Below are positions 7,247 to 8,038 of a DNA stretch of 8,038 nucleotides, piece by piece. The notes under the pieces were generated by a model that saw only the letters and a program-made list of their open reading frames with translations, did no database searches and was not told where the DNA came from. Position 1 is the stretch's first letter. Each line of letters opens with the position of its first letter. This DNA comes from Bacteroidia bacterium. Its GTDB lineage: Bacteria; Bacteroidota; Bacteroidia; Chitinophagales; Saprospiraceae. The stretch spans positions 1 to 8,038 of the forward strand of contig JAUILM010000244.1 of NCBI GenBank assembly GCA_030432855.1, given 5' to 3'. The position numbers and the translations under genes were made by a program.

Positions 7247-8031
7247 TGTTGAGAAAAAGTAAATGTCTAGAAAAGTGGTCCCGACAAGAACCCGTACTGG
7301 GCATCACCTTACATCTGATTGATCCTGCAGTATACGAACTATGCAGTATGCTTGATTTTGATCTCATATGGGTGGACATGGAACATCATGCGCATTCTCT
7401 GCAGACAGTGTCTGACATGATGCGCGCGGCGCGTGTGGGGACTTCTGATCTGATGGTACGACCTGGAAAAGGTGAATTTATGGAGGCGGCACGATTAATG
7501 GAGGCTGGAGCCCAGGCAATTATGTATCCACGATGCGATTCAGTGGACGAAGCTAAAGCTGTAGTCAAAAGTATTCAATTTCCACCCATAGGCGAAAGGG
7601 GACTGGATGCCTGTGGGCCGGATGCTATGTATGGTTTACGACCACTTAAGGAATATTTGCAACATGTAGCTAGCGAGACTTTTCTGGTGGTGCAAATTGA
7701 AGATGAAAAGGGCATAAAGAACCTGGATGCTATAGCGGAGACAGATGGCGTTGATGTCCTGTTTTTTGGTCCCGGAGATTATAGCATTCGTCAGGGTTTT
7801 GCTGGTGATTTTTCCGATCCCAGATACTGGGAAGCTGTGGATAGAGTAGCCAATGCCGCTGAAAATGCAGGAAAGATCTGGGGTACTCCTGCTTTCTCAC
7901 CTGAACATGCAGCGCAGCTTATTTCAAAGGGTGCTTTATTAGTGACCTATACAAGTGATCTGTCCATTTTAAGAAGACAGTTTATTTCAATACTGGAGTC
8001 ATTTTCATCAGTCCTATCAAAAGATGGATAA
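7246..8031 (+). CDS. HpcH/HpaI-family class II aldolase (2-keto-3-deoxy acid aldolase-like)
   Basis: This 261-residue cytosolic enzyme (no signal peptide) belongs to the metal-dependent pyruvate-type aldolases, which reversibly cleave 2-keto-3-deoxy or 4-hydroxy-2-keto acids to pyruvate and an aldehyde. By recalled alignment to E. coli HpaI the key residues are present: Asp44 and His47 (LIWVDMEHH), Arg72 (VRP), metal ligands Glu152 (VVQIED) and Asp178 (LFFGPGDYS). FPPIGERG (112-119) is the phosphate/substrate-loop region. Length matches the family (about 250-270). The loop after RG119, LDACGPDAMYG, differs from the HpaI and GarL versions, so the substrate may differ and no gene symbol is given. 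Candidates include 2-keto-3-deoxy-glucarate-, rhamnonate- or gluconate-like acids. The ATG overlaps the symporter stop by one base (TAATG), implying translational coupling and a shared operon; a further start codon overlaps its 3' end. A citrate-lyase-beta-like lyase role is the main alternative. Confidence 0.92.
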   Translation: MLRKSKCLEKWSRQEPVLGITLHLIDPAVYELCSMLDFDLIWVDMEHHAHSLQTVSDMMRAARVGTSDLMVRPGKGEFMEAARLMEAGAQAIMYPRCDSVDEAKAVVKSIQFPPIGERGLDACGPDAMYGLRPLKEYLQHVASETFLVVQIEDEKGIKNLDAIAETDGVDVLFFGPGDYSIRQGFAGDFSDPRYWEAVDRVANAAENAGKIWGTPAFSPEHAAQLISKGALLVTYTSDLSILRRQFISILESFSSVLSKDG

Positions 8032-8038
8032 TAGCATT
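8024..8038 (+). CDS. probable start of next operon gene (3' partial)
   Basis: An ATG at 8024 lies inside the last codons of the aldolase gene in another frame and reads MDNSI to the window end without a stop. The 8-nt overlap is the kind seen between coupled genes, and the sequence before it is A-rich (CAAAAG). Only five codons are visible, so no product can be named and the call rests on position alone. Other enzymes of the same sugar-acid pathway, such as a dehydrogenase or dehydratase, would be natural candidates. Confidence 0.4.

Noticed and set aside
7384..7436. Repeated ATCATGCGC / ATGATGCGC-like words and a GCGC-rich palindrome in the aldolase gene
   Set aside because: They are short, imperfect and encode conserved aldolase residues (EHHAH, MMRAAR), so coding constraint explains them.

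Overview
The window looks like chromosomal DNA from a member of the phylum Bacteroidota. The main evidence is a SusC/SusD outer-membrane pair, which is essentially diagnostic for the phylum. In addition, the DNA is moderately AT-rich, gene starts are preceded by A-rich stretches instead of Shine-Dalgarno sequences, and the SusC shows what looks like the end of an STN domain, as in many environmental (Cytophagales/Saprospiria-like) SusC proteins. The genus cannot be named from this window.

Layout, all on the + strand: (1) 1-3195, a SusC-type TonB-dependent transporter whose 5' end lies outside the window; (2) 3216-4700, its SusD-type surface lipoprotein, 20 nt downstream; (3) 4701-4846, a 146-nt intergenic region with a strong inverted repeat (4725-4762) and a rho-independent terminator (4797-4831); (4) 4847-7246, a large fusion of a lipoprotein-type signal, a roughly 290-residue helical HEAT-like extracytoplasmic domain and a 13-helix sodium:solute symporter (SSS); (5) 7246-8031, an HpcH/HpaI-family class II aldolase whose start codon overlaps the stop of the symporter gene; (6) a probable next gene starting at 8024 inside the end of the aldolase gene and running off the window.

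Together the genes form a plausible uptake-and-cleavage route. SusCD would take a ligand across the outer membrane with TonB energy, the HEAT-SSS protein would carry the released small solute across the inner membrane with Na+, and the aldolase would split a 2-keto-3-deoxy (sugar) acid into pyruvate (or another 2-oxo acid) and an aldehyde. No glycoside hydrolase, polysaccharide lyase, sulfatase or regulator is in the window, so the substrate is unknown; a sugar acid (uronate, aldonate or deoxy-sugar derivative) is the best inference.

The most interesting points are the HEAT-SSS fusion with a lipobox, the placement of a terminator hairpin only 15 nt before the non-ATG start of that gene (a possible attenuator or a 3'-UTR arrangement), a nearly perfect inverted repeat before it, and an aldolase that keeps its catalytic residues but has an unusual active-site loop. 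No tRNA, rRNA, CRISPR, insertion sequence or phage signature was seen.
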